Part shown: positions 1 to 8,824 of the stretch, piece after piece | How the letters are laid out: the number at the start of each line of letters is the position of its first letter | Position numbering within the stretch: position 1 is the stretch's first letter | Source: Kribbella rubisoli | GTDB taxonomy: Bacteria > Actinomycetota > Actinomycetes > Propionibacteriales > Kribbellaceae | Length of the DNA: 64,000 nucleotides | Assembly (NCBI RefSeq): GCF_004217145.1 | Contig: NZ_SHKR01000001.1 | Coordinates: 55,583-119,582, forward strand | Reading direction: 5' to 3' | Notes under the pieces: model-generated | The model's database searches: none | What the model was told of the DNA's origin: nothing | What the model saw: the letters and a program-made list of their open reading frames with translations, nothing else | Program-made: the position numbers and the translations under genes

Positions 1-124
1 CGCTGAACCCAACCCAGACTGGTGAGCGAACCGCTGAACCCAACCCAGACTGGTGAGCGAACCGCTGAACCCAACCCAGACTGGTGAGCGAACCGCTGAA
101 CCCAACCCAGACTGGTGAGCGAAC
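1..124. repeat. Minisatellite, four 31-bp units
   Basis: Four head-to-tail identical copies of a 31-bp unit begin at 1, 32, 63 and 94. The unit starts CGCTGAACCCAACCCAGACT and ends GGTGAGCGAAC. The array runs into the left window edge, so its true length is unknown. Degenerate, inverted versions of the unit lie at about 10300-10440, beyond the second tRNA cluster. There are no spacers between units, so this is a tandem array and not CRISPR. Confidence 0.9.
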
Positions 125-280
125 CGCCCAGCCCAGCCCAAGCCGCCGAGCGAAGCGAAGGCGCAAGGGGGTGCGGGTGGCGGAGCCCCCGCTCGCGGCA
201 AGCGAAGCGCAGCCGCACAAATGACGAAGGCGAGGCGGTCAGCGCAGGAACTGCGCGACACACCTCGCCCATCGCCTTCG

Positions 281-352
281 TGGACGATACTGGGATCGAA
301 CCAGTGACCTCTTCCGTGTCAGGGAAGCGCGCTACCGCTGCGCCAATCGTCC
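281..352 (-). tRNA. tRNA-Val (GAC)
   Basis: A cloverleaf can be drawn with acceptor GGACGAT/ATCGTCC, D arm GCGC..GCGC, anticodon loop CTGACAC (anticodon GAC) and T loop GGTTCGATCCC. The 3' CCA is not encoded. It is the last gene of the left trio and is identical in sequence to 10080-10151. Confidence 0.95.
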
Positions 353-379
353 GGGAAACTCAAGACTACTGAGGTTTCG

Positions 380-450
380 AGGTGGAGACGGGATTCGAAC
401 CCGTGTACACGGCTTTGCAGGCCGTTGCCTCGCCTCTCGGCCACTCCACC
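380..450 (-). tRNA. tRNA-Cys (GCA)
   Basis: The acceptor is GGTGGAG/CTCCACC with discriminator T. The anticodon loop is CTGCAAA, giving anticodon GCA. The CCA end is not encoded. It is the middle gene of the left trio and has an identical copy at 9982-10052. Confidence 0.95.
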
Positions 451-511
451 ACTGAGTAAGCTGGCTTTGAGAAAGCTGGCACTGAGAAGTAGGCCCGCCG
501 AACCCTCTCCG

Positions 512-584
512 AGCGGACGACCGGGTTCGAACCGGCGACCTCAACCTTGGCAAGGTTGCGCTCTACCAACTGAGCTACGTCCGC
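512..584 (-). tRNA. tRNA-Gly (GCC)
   Basis: The acceptor is GCGGACG/CGTCCGC with discriminator T. The anticodon loop is TTGCCAA, giving anticodon GCC. It is the first gene of the left trio and has a second copy at 9879-9951. Confidence 0.95.
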
Positions 585-622
585 ATTGCGACCGGGTTCC
601 AGTGTCCCCCGGCGCGAAAAGA

Positions 623-650
623 ACATTAGCCCATCCCGGGCCGACATCAA
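623..650 (-). promoter_or_regulatory. Probable promoter of the left tRNA trio
   Basis: On the minus strand, TTGATG (650-645) and TAATGT (628-623) are separated by 16 bp and lie about 40 bp upstream of tRNA-Gly. They fit a housekeeping sigma promoter. The second trio has a different promoter sequence, so the duplication did not include it. Confidence 0.55.
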
Positions 651-750
651 AAATCGGGGTCCGCCGGCAGGTCGACGTACCGTCATCAGCTGGTCACCTC
701 GCAGTACCGGATCCCCTGCGCACTAAGGTGTTGCGCGGAAGGAGCACCAC

Positions 751-1563
751 ATGCGTATCTGGCTCAACGGCGCCTTGCTGGACGACGAGGCGACGGTCTC
801 GCCGCTCGACCACGGGCTGACCACCGGCGACGGCGTCTTCGAGACGATCAAGGTCGAGAACGGCCGCCCGTTCGCAGTACGCCGGCATCTCGACCGGCTC
901 GTCCGCTCCGCGGTCGGACTCGGCCTGCCGACACCCGATGTCGCGGCGATCGAGACCGGCATCGAGGCCGTGATCGAGCCCGGGATGCAATTCGCGCGGC
1001 TGCGGATCACGTACACGGGCGGTGTCTCACCGTTGTCGTCCGATCGCGGTACGTCGGCGCCGACGATTCTGATCGCGACGCAGGAGATCAAGCGGCCGTC
1101 CGCGACCTCCGCCATCGTCACGGTCCCGTGGGTCCGCAACGAACGCAGCGCGGTCGCCGGCCTGAAGACCACGTCGTACGCCGAGAACGTCCTCGCGCTC
1201 GCCTACGCCAAGGAGCGCGGCGCCAGCGAGGCGATCTTCGCCAACACGATCGGCAACCTTGCCGAGGGCACCGGCTCGAACATCTTCTGCGTGTACGACG
1301 GTGAGCTGGTCACGCCGACGCTGGATTCAGGCGCGCTGGCGGGCGTGACGCGCGGCCTGATCCTCGAGTGGTTCGGCGGGGTCGAGCGCGACGTACCGCT
1401 GGAACAGCTGTTCCAGGCTGAGGAGATCTTCCTCACGTCGACGACACGCGACGTACAAGGCATTCACCGGGTCGATGGCCGGGACCTCGCGGCGCCCGGC
1501 ACCATCACGGCCCAGGTCGCGAAGATCTTCGCCGAACGCTCCGCCGAGAACCCCAACCCCTGA
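751..1563 (+). CDS. Aminotransferase class IV, aminodeoxychorismate lyase-like
   Basis: This 270-aa protein belongs to the fold-type IV PLP enzymes (PabC/IlvE/DAAT). The N-terminal WLNGALLDDE and DHGLTTGDGVFETIK blocks, a conserved Lys in the GLKTTSYAENVLA segment that aligns with the PLP lysine, and the EGTGSNIF cofactor-phosphate motif are all present. The length and GDGVFE motif favour 4-amino-4-deoxychorismate lyase (4-aminobenzoate for folate) over branched-chain aminotransferase, but substrate cannot be fixed from sequence. A GGAAGGAG site lies just before the ATG. It is monocistronic and followed by a strong hairpin. Confidence 0.85.
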   Translation: MRIWLNGALLDDEATVSPLDHGLTTGDGVFETIKVENGRPFAVRRHLDRLVRSAVGLGLPTPDVAAIETGIEAVIEPGMQFARLRITYTGGVSPLSSDRGTSAPTILIATQEIKRPSATSAIVTVPWVRNERSAVAGLKTTSYAENVLALAYAKERGASEAIFANTIGNLAEGTGSNIFCVYDGELVTPTLDSGALAGVTRGLILEWFGGVERDVPLEQLFQAEEIFLTSTTRDVQGIHRVDGRDLAAPGTITAQVAKIFAERSAENPNP

Positions 1564-1564
1564 C

Positions 1565-1616
1565 CAGTTTGGGGAGGATCCTCGACCCGTACGGGCCTAA
1601 GATCCTCCCCAAACTG
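1565..1616. terminator. Bidirectional terminator hairpin
   Basis: A perfect 16-bp inverted repeat, CAGTTTGGGGAGGATC at 1565-1580 and its complement at 1601-1616, encloses a 20-nt loop. It sits between two convergent genes and has no long U tract, as is usual in high-GC actinobacteria. Confidence 0.8.
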
Positions 1617-1628
1617 CGTGTGGCCGGG

Positions 1629-2195
1629 TTACTCGCCGGAGGCTTTGCGGCGTTCGCGGTACGCCGCCACGTGCAAGCGGTTGCCGCAGGTGCGGGCATC
1701 GCAGTACCGCTTGGAGCGGTTCCGTGACAGGTCGATGAGGGCGTCGTCGCAGTCCGGCGCCTCGCAGCGGCGGAGGCGTTCGCGCTCGCCGGCGGAGATC
1801 ACCTGGGCAAGCGCGATCCCGCACTCCACCGTGATCCGGCACGCCAGCGACGCGCCGGCGCGGGAGTAGTGGATGTGCCACGGATGCCCGTCGTGGTTGG
1901 TCAGCCGCGGAGTCGACGTACCGCGCGCGATGATCGCGTTGATCATCGTCGCCGCGGACGCGTCGGAATCCGTGGTGAAGACCGGCGCGAACAGCGGCCG
2001 CAGATCGCGGACCTCGGCCAGGTCCTTGTCCGTCAACGTGTCGACCGCGCTGAACTCCCGCTCCTGGACGAACTTCTCCAGTTCCTCGAGGGTCTCCAGC
2101 GAGTCGACCTGGCTGTTCGGTCCGGGCATGGTGTTGACGAGCCGGACCAGCGTCCCGAGCGCCTGCTCGGTGTCGTGCGAGAAAGTCACAATCAC
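1629..2195 (-). CDS. CGNR zinc finger / ABATE domain protein
   Basis: This 188-aa protein has an N-terminal ABATE-type region and a C-terminal CGNR zinc finger: CEAPDC about 22 residues before YCDARTCGNR, followed by a basic AAYRERRK tail. Proteins of this family are presumed DNA-binding regulators found throughout actinobacteria; the ligand is unknown. It is convergent with the aminodeoxychorismate lyase-like gene across the shared hairpin and appears monocistronic. Confidence 0.8.
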   Translation of the reverse strand: MIVTFSHDTEQALGTLVRLVNTMPGPNSQVDSLETLEELEKFVQEREFSAVDTLTDKDLAEVRDLRPLFAPVFTTDSDASAATMINAIIARGTSTPRLTNHDGHPWHIHYSRAGASLACRITVECGIALAQVISAGERERLRRCEAPDCDDALIDLSRNRSKRYCDARTCGNRLHVAAYRERRKASGE

Positions 2196-2319
2196 GTCTC
2201 CAACGCGACGGGATCTCCGTCCTGCAGCAAGAGTAGCCCGGCCCGATTAGATCGTCGCTGCAATGATGCGCTAAGGTTTCACCGGCACCACCCGATACGA
2301 AACACCAGCACCACCATCC

Positions 2320-2391
2320 GGGCGATTGGCGCAGTGGTAGCGCGCTTCGTTCACACCGAAGAGGTCACTGGTTCGAACCCAGTATCGCCCA
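2320..2391 (+). tRNA. tRNA-Val (CAC)
   Basis: The acceptor is GGGCGAT/ATCGCCC with discriminator A. The anticodon loop is TTCACAC, giving anticodon CAC, which reads GTG. The remains of a tyrosine integrase start 62 bp downstream, so this tRNA is the likely attachment site of a lost element. I found no second copy of its 3' half in the window. Confidence 0.95.
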
Positions 2392-2453
2392 CCCGAAGAA
2401 CACGCAGGTCAGAGCGGGAACCCAGAGTCATCCGGGTCCCCGCTCTACTCGTT

Positions 2454-3580
2454 TCAGCCCTCGGCAGGCAGCGAAAAGGCAGCAAGAGCCCCTAGGACCC
2501 GCTCTTGGGAGCCTCCCTGGACGTGCGTGTAGATCATCAGCGTCGTCGTCGGCCGCTCGTGCCCCATCACCCGCTGTACGTCGGGAACCGGCACACCCGA
2601 GGTGATCAACCACGACGCGTACGAGTGCCGGAGATCGTGGAACCGCAGGCCGCCCTCAGCGTGGCGTGACACCGCCTTGACTGCCTGCGCCTTCGTCTTG
2701 AACAACTCGGTCTCGTCTCCGGCCGGGGTCGGCCAGCTCCCCCGGAACTTGTCGCCTTCCCTGGCCTACCCACCCGAGCAGTCCGGCCCGGACGAGCGAG
2801 GGTCGCCAGATCCGTGCCCGGAACAGGGTCCGTCGCAGCGGCGTGCCTGCCTCCTTGATGAACACCTCTCCCGCCTGGCCGGTCCCGTACAGCTCGCGGT
2901 ACTCCTCCAGGAGATGCCCCACCATCGACGGGAGGGGCACCACTCGTCGATGCAGCCCTCGACTTGGGGTAAGGCTTCGGGCTGACGTGGCCGTTCACCT
3001 CGACGGCAACTCGCTCAACCCGGATCGTCCCGGCCGCAACGTCGACGGATTCCCAGCGGAGCCCCACGCATTCGCCCCACCGCAGGCCCGTGCCGCCAGC
3101 GAGCGCGACGATCGAACGGTGACGTTCCGGAACGGCAGGGAGGAGCCGCTCGGTGAACTCCTCCCGGCTGATCGTCTGCCGGTCGCCCGCCGTCTGGCGC
3201 TTCTTTGGCAGGCGGACATCCTTCGCCGGATTCACGGCGATCAGCCGGTCTCGACTGGCCGCTTTGAGGACGGCACTGAATAGGCGGTGGCATTCGCCCA
3301 CCGTCGACGGCGATAGCTGACGGGAAAGGCTGGTGACCCACTTCTGTGCCGATGAATGGTCGATTGCCGACAGCGGTGCATTTGCCCAGTGGGCGACCAC
3401 ATGGTTCTTCAGGAGCGATCGGTCACGTGCTCGCGTCGTCAGCTCGACGTTGTGCGATTCCAGCCATTGGGCGGCGTACGTGCCGAACTTGATGCGCCTG
3501 GCGGCGTGCGGGTCGACGTACGTCCCGGTGTTCTTCGCAGCCTCGATTGTTGCCAGGAAGGCGGCAGCTGCGGTGCGCCC
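2454..3580 (-). pseudogene. Tyrosine recombinase (integrase), frameshifted and N-truncated
   Basis: The reading frame is broken at least twice. The first part, about 3580 to 2960, encodes an N-terminal SAM-like segment (TYAAQWLESHNVEL, NHVVAHWANAPL) and the first catalytic Arg region (GGTGLRWGECVGLRW). A second frame (about 2943-2720) covers the middle, and a third frame (ending at 2454) carries HDLRHSYASWL, VMGHERPTTT and the catalytic Tyr in LMIYTHV. The extreme N terminus is missing where it meets the flavoprotein remnant. It points at tRNA-Val(CAC), as expected for a tRNA-integrating element. It is not expected to be active. Confidence 0.85.
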
Positions 3581-3583
3581 CTC

Positions 3584-4048
3584 GCCTCCCGCACCGCAGA
3601 CGGCGTCAAGGCCGCCCGCGCCAACGGCTGGGACCCCTACGTCATCCCCACCGAAGCAGCCCTCCCCTGGCTCACAGACCAGGACCTAGAAGACACCCCC
3701 GTCATCACCTGCAACCGCACCCCAGACAAGCCGAAGCGCACTCCACCCGCCGATGCTGTCGCTGTAGTCACGTATCCGCTCACGACCCTCTGCGCAGCCC
3801 TCGGCTCGCGGACACCAACAGTCGCGGTGCCGTTTGCAAAGCACGACCTGGCGGGACACCCTGCCTGGCTCGCTTCGCTGGCAGTGCTCCGCTACGCCGG
3901 GGTGATCCTTATTGATCCTCACGACGGAGCGGAGAACACGGTCACGCCGCTAACCTCCGGCACGGGCGAGACAATAGCCAACAGGTTTCGCTGGGAATGG
4001 CTCTTCCATCGGCTGGGACAGACGAGAATCGACATCGGCGAGGCTTAA
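3584..4048 (+). pseudogene. Flavoprotein gene remnant, 5'-truncated
   Basis: From about 3584 the plus-strand frame encodes VKAARANGWDPYVIPTEAAL, PPADAVAVV, TPTVAVPFAKHDLAGHPAWL and LRYAGV. These resemble the middle and end of actinobacterial flavoproteins of the phosphopantothenoylcysteine decarboxylase-like fold. The N-terminal nucleotide-binding start is absent and the expected segment after the PPADA block looks shortened, so two lesions are likely. It abuts the integrase remnant head to head, which suggests the junction was made by deletion in a decaying island. GC is lower than in neighbouring core genes. Confidence 0.6.
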
Positions 4049-4096
4049 CAGGCCCCCAAGTGGAGAGCAGCGTCGATTTCGGCACGCGCGACCACT

Positions 4097-5038
4097 TTAT
4101 GACCACTGACTGAGAGCGGTGCGAAGGAAAGCGTCGCGCCTTTCGGTGACGGCAGCGGCGCCCAGGAGGCTACCGTCGTCGGCGAATCCCGCCCAACCGT
4201 CCATCACTGTCGGCGTGTTCAGCGCGGCCACGGCATCCCAGTAGGGCACGCCGACTGCCTCCCGGTCCGCCTGCCGCTCCCAGCCCTCCAACACATGGGA
4301 CGGCGCGTCCTGGCCGTACTGAAGGGTCATCTGCATCCGCAGGCTGCCGAGATCGACGCCCGGATTACCAGCCCCGGCTGTATTCCAGTCGATCAGCGCA
4401 ACGCAACGGTCACCCTCCCACAGCATGTTGCCGCCCCAGGCGTCACCATGCACGAACACCGACGCGACTGCCGGCATCCCGTGCGACCTGACCCGCTCGT
4501 CGGCCTGCTGCAGCAAAGGTGTGGTCGGCATCAGGCCCCGCCAGCGTTCATCGGCGCGGTCGTCGACGGCGCACGGCCGGGGCCGGTATGGCAGGTGGGC
4601 CTGCGGAACCAGCCTGAAGGCGTGGACCCTGGCAAGGGCCGCTCCCGCTTCGCGGAGCCGGGCGACCGAAACCGTCGGCGAGAGACCGGCGCTGCCGGGC
4701 AGGAAGGTCTCCAGGGTGGCGACGGTTCCGCTCGCCTTCCCGTCGAGATCCGCAGCGATCAGCCGCGGCGCGGCCAGGCCATGAGTCTCGGCCAGCTGAA
4801 GCGCGCGTGCGTTCGTGATCACCCACGCGGCGGCGATCCATCCCCGGACAGGGACCTTCAAGATCACGTCCCTGGTCCGGGCCGCCGGTCCTTCGATTCC
4901 CAGGCGGAACGTGCCCGAAGGGCGGTGCTCGCCGCGGGTCAGGCCCTCGGACGAAACGACGCTCGTCCCGCCAACCGCCTCGGCCGCCCAGCGCAGAACC
5001 TGGTCATTCGGCATCTTGCCTGTGTGTGCTCTTGCCAT
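4097..5038 (-). CDS. Aminoglycoside phosphotransferase-family kinase
   Basis: This 313-aa protein has the APH/choline kinase fold. The catalytic loop FVHGDAWGGNMLW contains the Asp and Asn of the HxDxxxxN motif, and LIDWNTAGAGNPGVDLG supplies the metal-binding Asp. A Lys in VILKVP could bind ATP. Such proteins phosphorylate aminoglycosides, macrolides or small metabolites; nothing here fixes the substrate, and resistance should not be assumed. It lies alone in a lower-GC stretch beside the integrase remnant, so it may be island cargo. Confidence 0.8.
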   Translation of the reverse strand: MARAHTGKMPNDQVLRWAAEAVGGTSVVSSEGLTRGEHRPSGTFRLGIEGPAARTRDVILKVPVRGWIAAAWVITNARALQLAETHGLAAPRLIAADLDGKASGTVATLETFLPGSAGLSPTVSVARLREAGAALARVHAFRLVPQAHLPYRPRPCAVDDRADERWRGLMPTTPLLQQADERVRSHGMPAVASVFVHGDAWGGNMLWEGDRCVALIDWNTAGAGNPGVDLGSLRMQMTLQYGQDAPSHVLEGWERQADREAVGVPYWDAVAALNTPTVMDGWAGFADDGSLLGAAAVTERRDAFLRTALSQWS

Positions 5039-5086
5039 TTCATTACTTTATGACGCAGCAGTGGCTTTCCAACACACAGTTAGACG

Positions 5087-5509
5087 TTACCTGCCGTGGA
5101 GACTCATAACGCCGCTCAATTTTGTGACCAGTCGCCGTACCTCCAGGACCAAATCCAGGACTGGCGTTTCACTAGTGCCGTTAGCAAGTTCCAGCTCGCA
5201 CTTGGCCCGCAGGGTCGGCCACAGCAGTCTGGCCAATTCAGGCTTCGCCTCGCGAACGCCACTCCGTCCCATAGCTACCTTTATGTCCTGGTGAGCAACG
5301 CGAGCGGCTCGCAACTCGTCCTTCAACTTGTCTTGCCAGTCGTGTGAATCGACGGCCGGACGCCCCTGCCTCCGTGCGAGTTCCGTCAGGGCTGGGACGA
5401 GTTCGTCATCGGTGAAGTTTGCCAGTTCGTAGCGATCCTCGCCCCATACCCGCACGTGTACCAGCCAATCAAGTTCTTCCTGGCTAATTGTGGCGTCCTG
5501 GTAGTGCAC
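5087..5509 (-). CDS. Hypothetical protein, possibly N-terminally extended or truncated
   Basis: This 140-aa acidic, Leu-rich protein matches no family I can name with confidence. A GTG at 5509 is the first start. The same frame stays open to a stop near 5602 and reads convincingly (CRTNHRDKIRRNLQDAIEEE) without any ATG/GTG, so either a rare start is used or the 5' end has been lost. The C-terminal part has KVAMGRSGV and LARLLWPTLRAKCELEL. It belongs to the same low-GC patch as the kinase. Confidence 0.5.
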   Translation of the reverse strand: MHYQDATISQEELDWLVHVRVWGEDRYELANFTDDELVPALTELARRQGRPAVDSHDWQDKLKDELRAARVAHQDIKVAMGRSGVREAKPELARLLWPTLRAKCELELANGTSETPVLDLVLEVRRLVTKLSGVMSLHGR

Positions 5510-5723
5510 TTCCTCCTCTATGGCGTCCTGCAGGTTACGGCGGATCTTGTCTCGATGGTTGGTTCGGCAGGTGGCTTGGCGCTGCGAGTCAGGGTGGTCG
5601 CATCAGCTCACCAACTGCGAGCACGAAACGCGAGGGAAAACCTGTTTGGTGAGCCGCTGACGGGGTGCGTGGGGGGTGCCAGAGTGAGGCGAGGCGTATT
5701 TGACCGCTCACTCTGGAGGCGCC

Positions 5724-7214
5724 ATGTCTGGCTCTCGTTCGTCTCGATCTTCGGCTTCAGCTTCTTCGTCGCCCTCGGCTTCCGCGCAGGGGTCTAGCCG
5801 GCGGGTGTTCCTGGCTGGTTCTGGTGCTGTGGCGGCTGGGGCCGTCGGTGCGGTGCTGGTCGGGGCCGCGGGCGAAGCGCAGGCTGCGCCCGCTGTGGCG
5901 TCGAGTGGGCTTGGGCCGACCAAGTTTGATGCGGAGTTGCGGAAGTTGTTGCGGGATGTGGATCCCAAGCGGATCGGGGCGACTATTGAGCGGCTGACGG
6001 AGTTCGGGACTCGGCATACTTTGTCTACGCAGACGGATCCGGTGCGTGGGATTGGGGCGGCGACGAACTGGGTGGCGGAGCAGATGGGGGCTATTGCTGC
6101 GACGTCGGGCGGCAGGATGACGGTGCAGCGGCAGTCGTTCATTCAGCCGGTTTCCAGCCGGATCCCTGTGCCGACCCAGATCACGAACGTCATCGCCACG
6201 CTGAAGGGGACGGCGTCGCCCGAGCGGTTCTATGTCGTTACCGGCCACCTCGACTCGCGGGTGACCGACGTCATGGACTTCACCAGCGATGCGCCGGGTG
6301 CCGACGATGACGGGTCCGGTGTTGCCTGCGTGCTCGAGCTCGCTCGGGTCTTCGCGGCGCATCAGTTCCCCGGCACAATCGTGTTCGCGACCGTCACCGG
6401 CGAGGAACAAGGGCTGTACGGCTCCTCCTTCATGGCGCAGCAGATGGCTGCCGCCGGCAACGACGTACAGGGGATGTTCAGCAACGACATCATCGGGGCC
6501 AGCCGGTCGTTCGACGGTCACAAACCTGATCCGTTCACCGTGCGGATGTTCCTCGAGGGGATCCCGACCAACGTGACGGCTGCGCAGATCTCGTTGCTGC
6601 AGTCGGCCGGCGGTGAGAACGACGGGAAGGCGCGCCAGCTTGGCCGCTTCGTGCACTCGGTCGCGCCGAAGAGCCTGACCGGCATGAACATCCGGCTGGT
6701 CTGGCGGCGCGACCGGTTCCTCCGCGCCAGCGACCACGTCTCGTTCCAGACCCTTGGCTTCCCGGCCGCCAGGTTCACCGAGCCTCGGGAGAACTTCAAT
6801 CACGAGCACCAGAACGTCCAGGTGGTCGACGGCGTGCAGTTCGGCGACCTGATCGACTTCGTGGACTTCGACTACATCGCTCGGGTGACGAGGGTGAACG
6901 CCGCGGCGCTGTGGGGGCTAGCGACGTCGCCCGGTACGCCGAAGAACGCGCAGATCCACACGACGCCACCCGGCACACTCTCCGGCACGAACCTCACCAC
7001 ACTGTCCTGGGATCCCAACCCCGAAACGAACCTGACCGGGTACGAGGTGGTGCTGCGCGAGACCACGGAGTCCGACTGGAGCAGCGCGATTCCCGTCGGA
7101 AAGGTCACCACGGTGACGCTCGACATCTCCAAGGACAACGTGCAGATGGCCATCCGTGCCGTGGACCGCAACGGGAACCGCAGCCCAGCCGCAGCCCCAC
7201 AGCCCGCGGCCTAG
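5724..7214 (+). CDS. Secreted M28 family zinc peptidase with Fn3-like C terminus
   Basis: This 496-aa protein starts at the ATG preceded by TCTGGAGGC; a TTG 24 bp upstream is less likely. A long Ser-rich N terminus precedes a Tat signal (SSRRVFLAGSGAVAAG, AQAAP). The M28 zinc ligands and catalytic residues are visible: VVTGHLDS (His), GADDDGSGV (Asp), TGEEQGLYGS (catalytic and ligand Glu), FSNDIIG (Asp). The last ~95 residues resemble a fibronectin III fold (LSWDPNPETNLTGYEVVL). It probably acts outside the cell as an aminopeptidase; exact specificity is unknown. Confidence 0.9.
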   Translation: MSGSRSSRSSASASSSPSASAQGSSRRVFLAGSGAVAAGAVGAVLVGAAGEAQAAPAVASSGLGPTKFDAELRKLLRDVDPKRIGATIERLTEFGTRHTLSTQTDPVRGIGAATNWVAEQMGAIAATSGGRMTVQRQSFIQPVSSRIPVPTQITNVIATLKGTASPERFYVVTGHLDSRVTDVMDFTSDAPGADDDGSGVACVLELARVFAAHQFPGTIVFATVTGEEQGLYGSSFMAQQMAAAGNDVQGMFSNDIIGASRSFDGHKPDPFTVRMFLEGIPTNVTAAQISLLQSAGGENDGKARQLGRFVHSVAPKSLTGMNIRLVWRRDRFLRASDHVSFQTLGFPAARFTEPRENFNHEHQNVQVVDGVQFGDLIDFVDFDYIARVTRVNAAALWGLATSPGTPKNAQIHTTPPGTLSGTNLTTLSWDPNPETNLTGYEVVLRETTESDWSSAIPVGKVTTVTLDISKDNVQMAIRAVDRNGNRSPAAAPQPAA

Positions 7215-7282
7215 CGCTTGATCAGCCGGTCGAGCAGGGAGATCTCGTTGACCTTCAGGAAGGTACCGCCGTGTGTCCGGGA

Positions 7283-8248
7283 TCAGGCGTTGTCCAGCTG
7301 ATCCACCAGGTCCGCGTCGAGCTGGAGCTCGACTGCTGCCAGTGCCTCCTCCAGCTGCTCGAGCGAGGAGGCACCGAAGAGCGGGATGACGTTGTGGTGC
7401 AGGAGCCAGGCCAGTACTACCTGGTTCGGCGTCGCCCCTAGGTCGCGCGCAGCTTGGCGGAGCGCCTCATAGCGCACGTACGCCGTCGGGTGGGCGTAGC
7501 GGGGCTCGAACGGTCGGTCCGGGCGCGTGTACGAACCAGCGAGGAGAGGCTGGTACGCCACCAGCGTCATGTCCGGGTGCTCCGACAGGTAGTCGAAGTG
7601 CTCGACACCTGCGTGCTGGTAGTGCGGAGTGCCGTGACGACGTTGGCCTTGGAGTGCAGGAGGATTCGGCCAGAGGTAGCTGGAGTGCTGCTGGATAACG
7701 GAGTACTGCGCAACGCCCTGGGCAGCTGCGGTCTGCCGAGCCCGGTCCAGACGCCACGTAGCCGTGTTGCTGCAGCCGATCAGGTCAACGACCCCATCTG
7801 CGGCCAGCCGCCCGAATGCGCCAACAGTCTCGTCCAGTGGCGTACTGCGGTCGTCGATGTGCGCGTAGTACAAGTCGATCTGCTCAACACCTAGTCTGGC
7901 GAGACTGCCCTTGACGGCGTCGTCGATCGCGGACGAGCTGAGCCCTTCCCAGTGCGCATCACCGGGATCGCCTGGCACCGTGGTCCGCGCACCGCACTTC
8001 GTCGCGATGAACAACTCGTCCCGATTGCCGCGCTCCCTCATCCAGCTCCCCAACAGCTCCTCGCTGTCCCCACCGTGCCCGTGCCACTGGTTGTAGTTGT
8101 TCGACGTGTCGATGAACGTCCCACCCGCCTCCACAAACCGATCCAGAATCGCGATCGCGGTGTCGGCCGGCGTCGACGTACCGAAGTTCATCGCGCCCAG
8201 GCAGAGCGCACTGACATTCCGCCCGTTTCCAAGAGTCCGAGACACCAT
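7283..8248 (-). CDS. Aldo/keto reductase
   Basis: This 321-aa NADPH-dependent AKR has FIDTSNNYN (Asp and Tyr of the catalytic tetrad), FIATKCG (Lys), a His in YYAHIDD and IGCSNTATWRL. The C-terminal PLFGASSLEQLEEAL is the usual cofactor-phosphate region. I prefer ATG 8248, with GGAGG upstream, over GTG 8257. Substrate unknown. It is convergent with the M28 peptidase and lies just upstream of nothing cotranscribed. Confidence 0.85.
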   Translation of the reverse strand: MVSRTLGNGRNVSALCLGAMNFGTSTPADTAIAILDRFVEAGGTFIDTSNNYNQWHGHGGDSEELLGSWMRERGNRDELFIATKCGARTTVPGDPGDAHWEGLSSSAIDDAVKGSLARLGVEQIDLYYAHIDDRSTPLDETVGAFGRLAADGVVDLIGCSNTATWRLDRARQTAAAQGVAQYSVIQQHSSYLWPNPPALQGQRRHGTPHYQHAGVEHFDYLSEHPDMTLVAYQPLLAGSYTRPDRPFEPRYAHPTAYVRYEALRQAARDLGATPNQVVLAWLLHHNVIPLFGASSLEQLEEALAAVELQLDADLVDQLDNA

Positions 8249-8287
8249 GCCCTCCACCCTCCCTCCTGGAGCGCACTCGAGGTCAAG

Positions 8288-8728
8288 TCAGACCAGCCAG
8301 ACGCCCTTGTCCATCAGGATGCGGTCCTTCAGTTCGTTGAGTTCGCGCCAGGTTTGGATCTTGGTGGGGATGACACGGAAGAAGGGATAGTTGGAGAGGG
8401 GGCGGGGGTCGAAGCCGGCCTTCGCGGCGAACGAGTCGCCTTCGGTGTCAGTGATGTCGGTGACGGCGGCGGTGCCGGCGATGTGGATGACGTCGCGGAC
8501 CTGGCCGATCGTCAGCTGCACCTTCGGGTTGGCCTGGAGGTTGCGGGCGGTGGGGTTGGTGACGCTTGTCGAGAGCAGCAGGGTGTCGTCGGACCACAGG
8601 AACGACAGCGGCATCAGGTACGGCGTACCGTCGAGCGACGCAGTGGATACCCACGCGTCGACGTCGTGTTCGAAGCGGTGCAGCATGTCCTGCTTGCGTA
8701 CGGGCAACGGGCGGGGTGGTTCCGACAT
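8288..8728 (-). CDS. Pyridoxamine 5'-phosphate oxidase-fold flavoprotein
   Basis: This 146-aa single-domain split-barrel protein (WVSTASLDGTPYLMPLSFLW, DDTLLLST, TARNLQANPKVQLTIG) is typical of actinobacterial FMN- or F420-binding PPOX-like reductases. It is divergent from the SigJ-like sigma factor across about 96 bp. That arrangement suggests shared control, but there is no direct evidence. Cofactor and substrate unknown. Confidence 0.8.
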   Translation of the reverse strand: MSEPPRPLPVRKQDMLHRFEHDVDAWVSTASLDGTPYLMPLSFLWSDDTLLLSTSVTNPTARNLQANPKVQLTIGQVRDVIHIAGTAAVTDITDTEGDSFAAKAGFDPRPLSNYPFFRVIPTKIQTWRELNELKDRILMDKGVWLV

Positions 8729-8824
8729 GGCGCGCTCCTCATCGTTGCGATGTCACATGTTGTCCCAGTGGTACGTCATCGGGATGACGGCGCTGGGCCG
8801 GTTGGTGTGACAGGTGGAATGGTG

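Larger units (their letters stand above)
1..584. repeat. Left arm of a large inverted repeat (tRNA trio plus flank)
   Basis: Read on the minus strand, this stretch matches 9879-10440 on the plus strand. Both carry tRNA-Gly, tRNA-Cys and tRNA-Val in the same order, an identical Cys-Val spacer, and then the same GC-rich block and minisatellite. The Gly-Cys spacers differ by indels. Homology appears to stop just upstream of tRNA-Gly, where the two promoters differ. The stretch at 125-280 holds no gene that I can support, only this GC-rich repeat. Confidence 0.85.

Noticed and set aside
1..124. CRISPR array
   Set aside because: The 31-bp units follow each other without spacers and no cas gene is in the window.
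4097..5038. Antibiotic resistance gene call for the APH-like kinase
   Set aside because: The fold is shared by many small-molecule kinases and no resistance-specific feature can be read.
7952..8824. N-terminal extension of the SigJ-like protein by 290 residues
   Set aside because: The upstream part is antisense to the aldo/keto reductase and PPOX genes; the sigma domain begins after ATG 8825.
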